Assembly (NCBI RefSeq): GCF_030936135.1
Contig: NC_082602.1
Location: 3,348,001-3,412,000 of the forward strand
Direction: 5' to 3'
DNA length: 64,000 nt
DNA from: Gavia stellata
Lineage: Eukaryota; Chordata; Aves; Gaviiformes; Gaviidae
Part shown: positions 1-36,206 of the stretch, piece by piece
Layout of the letters: every line of letters begins with the position of its first letter
Numbering within the stretch: the stretch's first letter is position 1
The notes under the pieces: model-generated
Told to the model about the DNA's origin: nothing
Databases searched by the model: none
Seen by the model: the letters and a program-made list of their open reading frames with translations, nothing else
Position numbers and translations under genes: made by a program

Positions 1-678
1 CCAAGACAGCATAATTACTTTTAAAGTGTGCAGTAGCGAGGAAATCCTAGTCTGTTGAAAGGGTTGAGGATCTTGAAAGGCTGAGAGCTTGGCAGCTGTT
101 TGTGGGAGAAAGCGCTGCCTGTGAGCCTGCCGTGGACTTACCCAGGGACTAGCTATGAACCAGCCGGCAGAGAAGCCTTTTCTGTCGGGTGTGGAGGCTG
201 GCTCCCTGATGGTGGCAGCTGAAGAGCTGGAGCATGCAAATAACTGGCTCTGTGGACTGGTTGTATAGGGTTTTCATTTAGACCTGTTCCACGGGCATCT
301 TTTTGACTGATCAAAGGAAATACTTTTTTTTTTTCATTGGGTAGATGAACTTGATAAGATACATCTTAGCTTGGTATTAAGGTTTTTTCAGTGTTTGGTC
401 TTGGGTGTTTTGGTACTTTTTGTGAAGCAGCTCTATCTGCAGTGTGTCTTAGATGGCAAAAAGATGTCTCCAGTCTATTCTTTCTTCTCTTACCACACAA
501 AAGTATAAGGAAGTCTGCAGAAGGGCCTCAGTCCTCTGTGAAAGCTGCTCAAGCTTATCAAGATTCTGCTACCTCAAGAACAAGTGGCAGCCCCAAGAGA
601 ATAAGCTGGCTCTTTTGAAGGCAGATTCAACTCTCTGGTGAATAGGGATGTTTCACCTAGTTCGTGTTTCTTTCGTAG
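1..678. other. Upstream sequence / 5' intron of P4HA1
   Basis: I see no coding exon here. The stretch ends in a pyrimidine-rich acceptor (cag-type, TTTCGTAG at 671-678) that opens the first coding exon of P4HA1, so at least its 3' part is an intron between a non-coding first exon and the ATG exon. It is not CpG-rich, so the P4HA1 promoter is probably outside the window to the left. Confidence 0.6.
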
Positions 679-707
679 GTACGTGGTGAGGTGACAGCTA
701 TTGAACT
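679..707 (+). other. P4HA1: P4HA1 5' UTR segment of the ATG exon
   Basis: These 29 bases lie between the acceptor AG at 677-678 and the start codon at 708. The start context is strong: A at -3 and G at +4. The exact exon start is inferred from the acceptor only. Confidence 0.6.
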
Positions 708-26485
<25,778 letters not shown>

Positions 26486-28317
26486 TGCAGACTCCTCTTT
26501 TGTCTCTTCTGTATTCAGTCTGTGTAAAATGCACACATCTCCTACAGTTTACAATTGACTAACACTCCACTACAGGTTCAGTCTTCAACTACACCGGTGT
26601 TTCATCTGTGGACAAAACAAACTTGTTTTTAGTTCCCTCTAAAATATCCCCTTAAGGTTTTATGAACAGAATATATTGATTTTTAAGGTCTATGAGTGTT
26701 ACAGAAAACAAAAGGACAAAATACAGATCAGGGCCACAACTAACAGCCGTATTGTGTGTGGTGTTCCCTTACCATCGCCCGTCTGATCAGCATAGAAAGC
26801 CAGTGATTGCTCGCTTAGAGTCCTCCTCGCAACTGTCAGTCTGCTAAGGGAGGGATGATTTCACAGGAGGGCTCCCTTCTAAGAAAGGCTGAATTAAACC
26901 AGTTCATCCTCAATTTCCAGACATTCGCCTCCTCACTTTTTTAGAGTGCCTGACCGCTACTGTTGAGAGCTGTGGGCATGGTTGGTGTTTCTCTGGGGAA
27001 CGAGTTATTACAATGTTTTAGCTTGGTTTTCCACTTCCACAAAAGCCCCAATTCTTAAACTGTCTTCCTTCTCAGCCTGTGCGGTGAATTTGGCTCTTAA
27101 CCTTGAAAACGTGAGCCAGCAGTTACATACGCATAGATGAGATGCTTCAGCAGTGTTGTCACACACGTGCCTGCATCAGAGCAGCCTGACAACAATTACA
27201 GCCCATCTTCCCTCCTTCTCCTTTTTTTTTTTTTCTTTAATGTGTGTCCACATAAACAAATGCTGCTTTTATTCTGTCTTAGTAGTCAACTCTTACATCT
27301 GCTCCTTGGGCAGCGGGGATGGGAATGTTACCATCTTCGTTAATCAAAGTAGTTGTGCCTTAGGACACTGGAATTTCAAATTGGTTATGAGACTTCAGGT
27401 GATGAGGTGATACACAGTCCTCACGGAATGCTCTCCACCCTCGTCCTCCCAGCTCTTAAGGTTTTGTGAGAAATAGATGGCCTATTTATAATCCTAAATC
27501 TTTTTTAGATGCTTTTTATTTTGCAAATGATTTTTTCTGCTGCGGATGCTGAATGCAGGCTGTAGCAGTGACATGCCTTCAGTCACGGGGCAGCTGTTTG
27601 CACAGGATGCCAGAGAAGGTGCCTGTGCTGGACAGTTTGGTGTCACTTACCTTGCAGAGGCCACCTCCACTGCAGTGATGCACCTTGCGCTGCCTCCCCT
27701 CTCCTTAGCTGTCCCCGGCGCTCGTGAGAGCGAGGAAGCGCTGGGAAGGGCCCTCCCTCCAGAGGCTCTGGTGCTGCTCACTTCACTGCTGCTCTTCCCA
27801 CGAGCCAGGGCTGGAGCTGTTCTGATTCGTGCCACCTACACAGAAAAAGCATCCCCAAAGTCAGCGGTGCCCGCACTGGAAGAACTCACTCACAGTGACT
27901 TTCAGGGACCTTAGTTTGAGATGAGTCATCCTTACACTGAGATGAAGTTGAAACCTCTGAGGGAGATGAGACTGTGGCTGCTGTAGCTGTTGAACTTCTG
28001 TTCCGCTTGTCAGATTGCTGCGGGAGGAATAACTGCCGTCCCCGCTGCCCCCCAGCACAGGAAGAGCTAAGCAGGGTGGGGAGAGGCTGCAGGGAGGTTC
28101 GCTTTCCTAAGCCGTTTCTCTTCGACAGCAGGTTTTTTAGCAAAACGTCTTAAATAAATATTCCACTAGCACAAGGACAAGAATCAGTGAGCTGCACCAG
28201 ACTCTACCTAAACAGTCTGATTTTCTGGATGATGATGGTTTTACTGATTTAGGGGTCAAGCCTGAAGTCTTTACCAAGGAAAAAATTCCAATTTTAGTTA
28301 ATTGGATTTTCTGCCTC

Positions 28318-28323
28318 AATAAA
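28318..28323 (+). terminator. P4HA1: Candidate poly(A) signal AATAAA
   Basis: Canonical hexamer 1.8 kb after the P4HA1 stop codon; a plausible 3' UTR end but unproven. Confidence 0.3.
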
Positions 28324-29995
28324 ATCTTGAAAATTGAGCCAAAATGTAGATGAAACCAACTGTTAACATGTTAGAAATACCTCTGGAATACTGAGAATGC
28401 AGTTTAAGGTACTATAGTTTGAGGAACTGCATACTTTCACAGAAGACACTTTAAAATCTTTGCTGGAAAATGCATTGTTAAGTTTCTTCTGAGCCTGTTA
28501 TTGATGGGACCTACGTAACTGTTTATCCTTAGCCCTGCACCGTCTTGCATTTTGCCTGTGCTTTTGGCAGGTGTGAAACAAAAATCTATCCAGAACTTAC
28601 TTAACAAAACAAATAAAAAGAAAAATCAGAAATAGTTCCACCTCATGATCTGTACTGCTCATCTGTTCAAAGTAACTGGTACACTAGAGCAGTATCTGAT
28701 ATAAATAGATTTACCAAAGAAATGGGCTATCAGAGTATATTTTTGATCAATAAATTGTAATCATTAAAAAAAAACCGTAACATTTCTACTTACCTGAGTT
28801 TTCTCCCTTTCACACAGTGTCATTCATCGCCTCCTATCCATGGTTTTCTCTTTCCCAGCTTTACTTTCTTAAGCTCCAAAAAAAGGTAACCATGGCAGGA
28901 GGGAAGTCCTGCCACTTCCCTGCAAGTAAAAGAAGACAACGAACCGAACCGTGTGGCGTTCGGAATCTTACCTTTGGGGCACTAATTTTCTCTCAGTAGC
29001 TCCGAGGCATCTATAAATGCTTTCAGAAAAGCCAATCCTGCATAGTTAAGAAGCACAAACAGAAATCAAAGTGTTGCCACCATGAATACGTTTAGAAAAC
29101 AGCATCTGGTTTTGCTAGTACAGAAAAGCTGTTTTTTTCTAAAGTGAGCAGAGGAGTTACTGGGCATTTAAATAATTAAAAGCTACAAGTTGTACAATTT
29201 ATGTAAGGTAAAAGAGAAATACTGAATAAAAAGTGTCAGTGACTGCTTTAGGTACGGCCATAGTGGAAGAAAACACTATGGTCTCTTACGTGTTGAATGA
29301 AGAAGGGAAGGGTTGAAGCAATGAGAAATCACAGTTTCGTTATATTAAGCAATGGGGTTGGTTCCCCCCCCTCCTCGATCTCTGTTCAGCCGCCACCAAC
29401 AGATGAATGACAAGCTCAAGAGAAGTTGCAGAATGTCTGGGGAAGTTTGCTAAACACTTACCTCCCTCACCTCAACTACCATCGAGTACTTGCAGTGTTA
29501 AACGGCATTTTAAGAACGGTCTCTAAGAGGCATTGCTTGGGGAGTAAAAATGTTTTAGTGCATGACTTGTTAAAGCAGTGAAGTACTCAATGACTTACTT
29601 GCAATTCTTTGGGGAAGAAAAATAGTTTGTCTTCTGACAGTGGAAAATTTCACTTGGTTTAAAAAAAATAATCCCTCAAAACTGAAGTCTGCTGAGGGAC
29701 ATCAGACCAAAACATTCCAGATTATTAGAAAGGGTAAGCTTATTTTGTTAAGCTGCAGCCAATCCATATTTCCTCTTTCTCCACTGCAGTTGTGTTCATG
29801 CACCTGACACTAAATGTGTAAGGGATTACACCAGTGGTGCTGCTGCTTTCTGCCTTACCCCTTCGTTTCTCAAAGGGCTTTTGGATCAAGAGCGTGGCTC
29901 CTGGGTGAATCTAGTTTTGTATTAAAGATGATTGAAAACTGTTTGGCTCACAGTGACTGACAATTGAGAAACTGCCTTACTGTTAAATTTTTTGT

Positions 29996-30001
29996 AATAA
30001 A
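29996..30001 (+). terminator. P4HA1: Candidate distal poly(A) signal AATAAA followed by genomic A15
   Basis: Canonical hexamer 3.5 kb after the stop, followed about 12 bp later by a genomic A15 run (30014-30028). Either a distal end of the P4HA1 3' UTR or the tail of an old retrocopy. Confidence 0.3.
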
Positions 30002-31732
30002 ATTTTTAATGTAAAAAAAAAAAAAAAGGGCTTAAAATAAAAGCCACTGCCATTAGCAGTGAAAAATCCTCCACATCAAACTGTCCTCGTATATGGCTGT
30101 TGTAAATCTGATCACACAGATTTTTATCACCATATGTGCTTCCTGGAAACCAAGCTTATTTATTTCACTTCATAATCTAGGCAGGCAGGTGCAGAAGATG
30201 CTCATACCACAAATTACTATTAAACACATTCTCAGACCCAAACTTTGTGTCTCAGTTGGAAACACACAGCACTAATGGGCTGCAAAAGGGGAGGGCAGAT
30301 AATGCTGGGCTGAAAGCACGTTGTACATAAAAATTTTCGAAAAGGAGCTGAACGCTCTTGGGGAGGAGCATGGCTCAGCCCCTTTGTCTCCCAAGTGCAT
30401 TGATTTATGGCAGTAGCTGGTGCAGGATTTAATAGTGACACAGGAACCACGTGAGCTCCCGGCTTGAAACTCGAAACAGGCACAGCAAAGGGTCAGCTGC
30501 TAAAAGACCCTTTTCCAGGGATGACAAATACTTCAATCTCCTGAAGCAAGAGGTCAAACAACCAGTTACTCTGAATAGTTTTAGGGTGGGGAAGAGAGAT
30601 CAGACTACCCTGCAACACAGACACCAACAGCACAACAGGGGGACAGAGCACTTACGTGTAGGAAGGTCAGGTTGATGTCTTCCATAATCAAGACCCTGCA
30701 GTTTATACACAACAGCTGTTCCTGTGCTTCACCCTTTCAAAACAGTGGCGCTCGTACTTCATTTGTGGTCATCGGCAGCCTGCGAAAAAGCATACCAAGG
30801 GCTGGTTAGAAGCCTTGATCCTTTTGCCTGTGGAATGGAGCCTTGCACTGCTGATAGAGCATTTGGCTTGCAGTTAGGGAACTGCCCTCCATTCCCCATG
30901 AAGCCCACAGACACAGCTAATGCGCTCACAGATTTGGCAGCCACAGGATAGGAAATCAGTCCAAAGTTCATTTTGGAAATGTGAATTGATTGCATCCCCA
31001 GCTACTCTGTACATGCCGCTAACTGCTGCCGTGCCCCTCTCAGCAAGGCGGGCCAACGCCAGGAGAATGTGAGCACCCGAATGGCTCTGTCCTTTCAGAG
31101 GACGGCTTACTCCAACCCTCTGGGCTTCTTGGGCTGTTTGCGGGCTGCCTTCCAGCCACTTGGCCTGGGGACACCGCTTCCTTGCCCCAGGCTGGTAATG
31201 GCTGAAGCGGGGCTGCCCGTTTGCGAGTAGGTGTGAGGCTCGTGCTGTCAGCCTGGCTACCGAGCTGCTGTAACCAAGCCGGCAGCGCAGTGGCTTCAGC
31301 ACAGGGGCCTCATGGGGTGAGATGCAGCTCACAGCCTGCCTTCCTGACACAAGAGAGGGGCTGCCCCACCTTCTGCCCAGGATTTTGGGGGGGGCCTAGG
31401 TGGCCTTTACCCCCTCCCACGGAGGAAGGGAAGGACTGTGGTTCAGCTCTGTGCTACCCCTGGCCAGTGCTTATGCACTGTGGCTTCCCACCATCCTACC
31501 TGGGTATCTGGGGCTCTTCCAGCTGCACTTAGAGCACAACCATGGTGGATCGTGACCATGGGAGGAGCCCCGCCTGAGTAAGAACTGCAGCAGTTGCAGC
31601 TGAACGAGGCAGGGTAGGGACAGGGATAGGGAAAAAGGCCTGCGAATCGCCACAGGGCAGGACTAGATGAAGAGAAAGGTGCTGACACTGTCAGACCCTT
31701 TCCTACGGATGGGGGAAGGCAGCACAAGGCTG

Positions 31733-31830
31733 AAGTGATCTGTCCACAACTCCTGGAGAGTCAGGACCAGACCACGAACTGGAGCGCAGCCCCCCTGAGG
31801 GAGAGGGTCTTCAACCACCCACCCATCCTC
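31733..31830 (-). mobile_element. MIR-like tRNA-derived SINE remnant (first copy)
   Basis: Read on the - strand it shows, in order, a degenerate tRNA head (GTGGTTGAAGACC for the A-box region), a weak B-box region and a core-like stretch (GTTGTGGACAGATCACTTC) resembling the MIR core. Very diverged; the assignment is by eye. Confidence 0.35.
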
Positions 31831-31912
31831 CTCCAGCTGCTGGACTCTGACCTGACTCTGTGAGGGACTCGGGCATTTCATCATCAAGCTACATTTCTCA
31901 TTCCGATAATCA

Positions 31913-31990
31913 GTGACTCACCTGGCTCCCAAACCAGGCTTTGAACCAACCACAGATCACTCATGCACCTTAACCACAAGCTGCCTATTC
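31913..31990 (-). mobile_element. MIR-like tRNA-derived SINE remnant (second copy)
   Basis: On the - strand: GGCAGCTTGTGGTTAAGG (tRNA head with A-box) and, about 25 bp later, GGTTCAAAGCC, which fits the RNA polymerase III B-box (31937-31947 on +). Order and spacing resemble the ancient amniote MIR/CORE-SINE head. Same orientation as the neighbouring copy. Confidence 0.5.
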
Positions 31991-34900
31991 ACCCTGCTTA
32001 GGCCATGCTTAAACATCGACCAGCAACTCATCGAGCAGGCCAAAACTGATAGAAAAAGAGCTCAACCCCTCAATCATCTGTCCTCTCCCATGTCCCCCGC
32101 AGAACACAAAGGGAAGGATCCTGGCACAGTGCATGACCACGCATCTGCCTATGACAGAGTGCTCTGAAAAAGACATGCACAAAAGAAGCTGGACCAGCCC
32201 CTGCGCTTCCCTCCCAGGAACCGAGCCAGGATGCAAGGGTCAGCGTTTGCTTTGGTGTGGCTGATAACGCAAAGCCAAGATCATTTCCAGCTTCATCCGG
32301 GACGGGGTTCACGACCATTAGTGTGGGGGGACACAGCCGCGCTGCTGCGGGACAGGCGTCTGCCCGGTGTAGTTCGCTCTACCTCCCCTTTGACAGAGGC
32401 ACGCTGCCAGCAGTCTGCTAGTGTCATTAGGAGTGAGTGACTCATCAAGCCCGAGGGCTGCTCTATATTTAAGCATTACAGAGTTAGAAATGAACGCACG
32501 GAGTCAGGAGCTGCTCATCCTGAGGTCAAGACGAGGTTCAGAAACCAGTTGTAAGAGTTCACCATCATGGCAAACAACATCTGTATCTCTCAAATCTTTA
32601 GAGAGAGAAAAATTGGCATAGGGAGGGGGTATCTGCAACCACAGTGGGTCACAGCAAGGTCAGACAACCTGCAGGTACCTGCTGTGCACATCCGCTTCAG
32701 GAAGTCCTCGCTTCTACAGCTGTTGAGCCTGAGCAGCAATTCTCCGAGATAACTGTGTGTGTGGGGAGGTGTTGTGTGGCATTTGTTAGTTTTACTCAAT
32801 CCTACATTTTTCCTCATCTTCACATCTTGAAGTTTGGGTGCAACCAAGCTATTTGCAGCTAGACTGAAAACATCTCGGGAGACTGGTGTGGGGAGGGGTG
32901 GAAGGAAGCAGGAGGAAGGAAGAAGAGTGGCTCATCCCCGGGGCAGGGCAAAGGGGCTGCCACGTTTTGGGAAAGCAGTTAGACTGCTTTTTTATTCACA
33001 AACTTTTGCTTCAGGACAACAACTGACGAACTAAGAGGAAAGTTTCTGACTCCTCTTTTCCCAGGCTCCGCACTCTGCCAGCTGCTCCCCCCCAATCCTG
33101 TTCAGCTTTCCTAACTAATTCCAATTGATTCTGCAAACAGCTGGGGCCAGAGCCACCCCCTCCAAGGCTGCATGTCCTGTGTGGCACAGCGCGGACAGTT
33201 CATGCAACAGTCACTATGTTTTGCATCCTTTGCAGTCCTGCCAGCATTTTTTCCCCTCTCTGTTTGCGTTCAGCAGCACATGGATCAGCCACCAGGGACT
33301 AAGGGATGACGAAGAAAGCCATGTTCTGGAATTGCCTCCAGAGCAACCCTAAAAGGCTCCACATAAAAGCACATCACCAAGCACAGCCACCCAGGGGCTC
33401 TACACAATGTTTCCAAGCTATTTCTGAATAGCTATTTTGCTCTTTTTCACATTAACTTCTGCCAGGCTGTTTCTAAGGGCGGGGAGCACTAGGACTGCAA
33501 ACCGGCGTGTCACGCAGGGCAGTGATTCAGCCAACGGAGACACGAACAGCTCCACTCAGTGCAAGACACTGCGTGGGACTGTTGAACCCGGTTTTCCCTT
33601 CACTGGGGCTCCTTGACAACAAACTCCAAGGACAGCTGCCCATTTCCACCCGTGACTGGCAGACCAGTCCCCAGCATGGTCTGAACAGCAGGACAGGCCC
33701 CAGCTCTCCAGTCCTGCCCTGCAAAGTGCTCCTGTAGGGCAGTCCTCACTTGACCAGTGTCCCCACTGCTTTATGACAGTGATGATGCCCTGTTCAAGAA
33801 AAGCTCACTAGAGGCAGGGACTTGCTGGTTCCCAGGCTCCAGGGAATGGCCCATCTAGTAGCAAGCTGGCACATCTAGCTCAACCCAAAACATCACCCTA
33901 ATTTCTCACCAGGCATTACAGTGCTCCTCTGCCTTGTCTGTAGCTTGGACACTGCCAACCTCCCTTCCTGAAGCTCTCTGTCTCTCTCCTTGGCTTCATC
34001 TCCCAAAAGACAACGCTGATTTGAAGTTCCCTTGGAACCTCCTGCACACCTTATATATCCCCTCAATCCAGTAACTCAGCCAAGGTTCTCCCCACGGGCT
34101 CGGAGAGTGGTGTGCAGCTCTGGCTATGTAACAGCGTTCAGGGAGGCATCACACAGGTATCAGCTGTGGCTGTACAACTGAATCACCTCTGGCTGCTGAC
34201 TTACGGAACCCTCACACCCCCTTCTGAGGGACACTGAGCATGAACGCAGTCAGTGGTGGGCACCAGAACAGATACAACAAGAAGGCAACAGCTGGCTCTG
34301 TCTCCGCACCATCTCACAGGAAAGGGACTAACCAGCTTGTTTGCTCCTCTTCCCCACTTCTTCTCTGACTTACCTGTCTGAGAAACCAAGACTTGGCTGT
34401 GGTCCCTCCTTCTTATCCCACGCCAGGAGCACATAACGCACGGCCATATGCAGAAGGACGCAGGCAGACAGGTGCCGCAGGGCCCTGGTGCTTCAGAAAT
34501 AACAACACAGTGGGGCCAAGTCTCCTGCAAAACAATAAAACGTCAGAATTTGCACTTACGTTTGCCATATATTTGAAAGACCCACTGCCTGGCTACCCCT
34601 TGCCCTCTAGAGTCTCCACTTGACAGCCTGGCTGCTCAACCAGGAATGACTGCTGAAGTTGGCCGTTGGAGTCCACAGAGATCAGCCAATCAGCTGTAGA
34701 ATGTCTGTTTTTGAGAGGCAGTGCTGTGCTGGGACACATCCGAAAAGCTTTCCCAGAGCAGCCGGAGCCTTCCCATGCTGTTTCCCTTCCCCATTCTTTA
34801 TCAGTGGCTTGTGTTGTCTTCTGCTGTTGGTGTTCGTTTGGTTGTTTTCTTTTAATGAGTAACTTCTTTGAAACCTCCACCAGCTGTGCAGGCCCCCAGG

Positions 34901-35846
34901 TCCCGGCAGGCCAGTCCCACCCCAGAGACAGGACCTGCAGCTTCCCCACAAGCCCGTTACCTGACTTGGGTTTCGGTGCCAGCCCTTCCTCGCTCTGGGC
35001 CACCAATGCTCCCATGTTTAATTCAGCAACGCTAGCATTATGCAAAAGCTGTAACAACCAGCCGTCTAACATCAGCCTTCAGCAGTCCCATCAAAGGCAA
35101 ATACTCATCTATGTCATTGATCCTATAACCGGAGGGGACGTGCCAAGGGATTGCCCTGCATGCAGTGTTCCTAAACCCAAACTACTCCTAGCTGCTGGAT
35201 CAACCCCTTGGAGGCCCAACAGCACCCTCTAGCCATAGCAGAGCAGGACACGGGGCGAAGCAGGACCCAGGCGCTCTCTGCCACCTTTTTCTATCCTGGG
35301 CCTGCCTCCCGCAAGGTAGCCTGTTCTGGGCGTGCAGGCGTGGAAAGCCCCTTCACACAACAAGCGTGTCAGCCCCGCGGTCCCACAGGTTTTGCTAGGA
35401 GCAATCCCCCACAGCAGCTAGGCTGTGTGGATGTCTCGTCCCCCCCAGTACATGTCCAGGAGGCCTAGGACAAAGGCAAGTGGTGCTCCTCAGTCTGCTG
35501 CTGATCTGTTACCCCCATTGCCTGAGCAGCAGAAATTTTGGACAAAGAGATACTTTTCAACTCCCAACAGGCTGGGGAGAGAGTGCGGCAACCCGTGCAC
35601 TGCCTCGGTGGGGCAGGCAGAGGGTCTCCCGTGTGCCACACGACCTGGGCACACAGACCCCGCTCAGCACCCCAAGGAGCAGTCCCTTTTGGGGAAGCTG
35701 AAGCCCTGGTGCCGCAGGGGCTGAGCCTGTTCCAGCAGGATTGTGCAAACTCAAACCCCGGTGTTTCTCTGCGAGACGAACTTGGTCCAAACCTCCATGG
35801 TGCACTTTGCACTCTGATTGTGGTGACCTCATGCCGGCTCCCTTGG

Positions 35847-35862
35847 CAGCGTTTAAAGTCCA
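35847..35862 (+). promoter_or_regulatory. PLA2G12B: Possible HNF4-type half-site upstream of PLA2G12B
   Basis: TTTAAAGTCCA about 110 bp before the start codon contains AAAGTCCA, the right half of the HNF4A motif. HNF4A is known to activate mammalian Pla2g12b. Only one half-site is clear; also usable as a poor TATA-like element. Confidence 0.2.
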
Positions 35863-35971
35863 GGGGAGAGGGGTACTTACCCACCTCCTACGCACAACTG
35901 CTCACTCCCACTCCTCCCTGCCTGCACATCTGCCTGGACAAGGGCTCCAGGGCCTGGATCTGGACTACAGC

Positions 35972-36206
35972 ATGCGGCTGCTTTTCAAGGCAGCGGTTCT
36001 GTGCCTGACCCTGGGCTTAGGGCAATGCACCGAGGAAACAACACAGGAGAACACCGTCCACCAAGCTCCCCAAGCAGAGTCATCCTATTCAGACTGGGGT
36101 ATCGGGGCCATCCGGGACAGCTTCGAAATGGTTAACAGCTACTTTGACTCCTTCTTGGAACTGCTTGGGGGTAAAAACGGCGTTTGTCAGTACAGATGTC
36201 GGTACG
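35972..36206 (+). CDS. PLA2G12B: PLA2G12B coding exon 1
   Basis: Signal peptide, a variable N-terminal region ([17 protein letters not shown]) and the conserved stretch ending [11 protein letters not shown]. Donor GTAAGC at 36207. Confidence 0.95.

Larger units (their letters stand above)
26486..30020 (+). other. P4HA1: P4HA1 3' UTR and downstream flank
   Basis: Follows the P4HA1 stop. Poly(A) signal candidates are ATTAAA 26893, AATAAA 28153, AATAAA 28318, AATAAA 28749 and AATAAA 29996. Which is used cannot be decided from sequence. The interval also contains a GC-rich stretch (27650-28130) and two exon-like signals described in the findings. No confident gene besides the UTR. Confidence 0.5.
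30029..35971. other. Intergenic region between P4HA1 and PLA2G12B
   Basis: About 5.9 kb, more GC-rich on its right side. I recognise two MIR-like SINE remnants (31733-31830 and 31913-31990). No known protein-coding gene is expected here from the human order. Several - strand segments with good splice sites are discussed in the findings. Everything else looks like unique non-coding DNA. Confidence 0.5.

Noticed and set aside
27546-27914. 122-codon + strand frame and overlapping - strand frames in a GC-rich patch
   Set aside because: Open on both strands, alanine/serine/arginine-rich translations without homology. A good - strand donor at 27645-27650 was noted, but no consistent gene could be built.
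34666-35232. 188-codon + strand open frame upstream of PLA2G12B
   Set aside because: No domain or known family, composition typical of chance frames in GC-rich DNA; overlaps better-spliced signals on the other strand.
35741-35971. In-frame N-terminal extension of PLA2G12B
   Set aside because: The frame is open by chance; homology and the signal peptide start at the Met at 35972.
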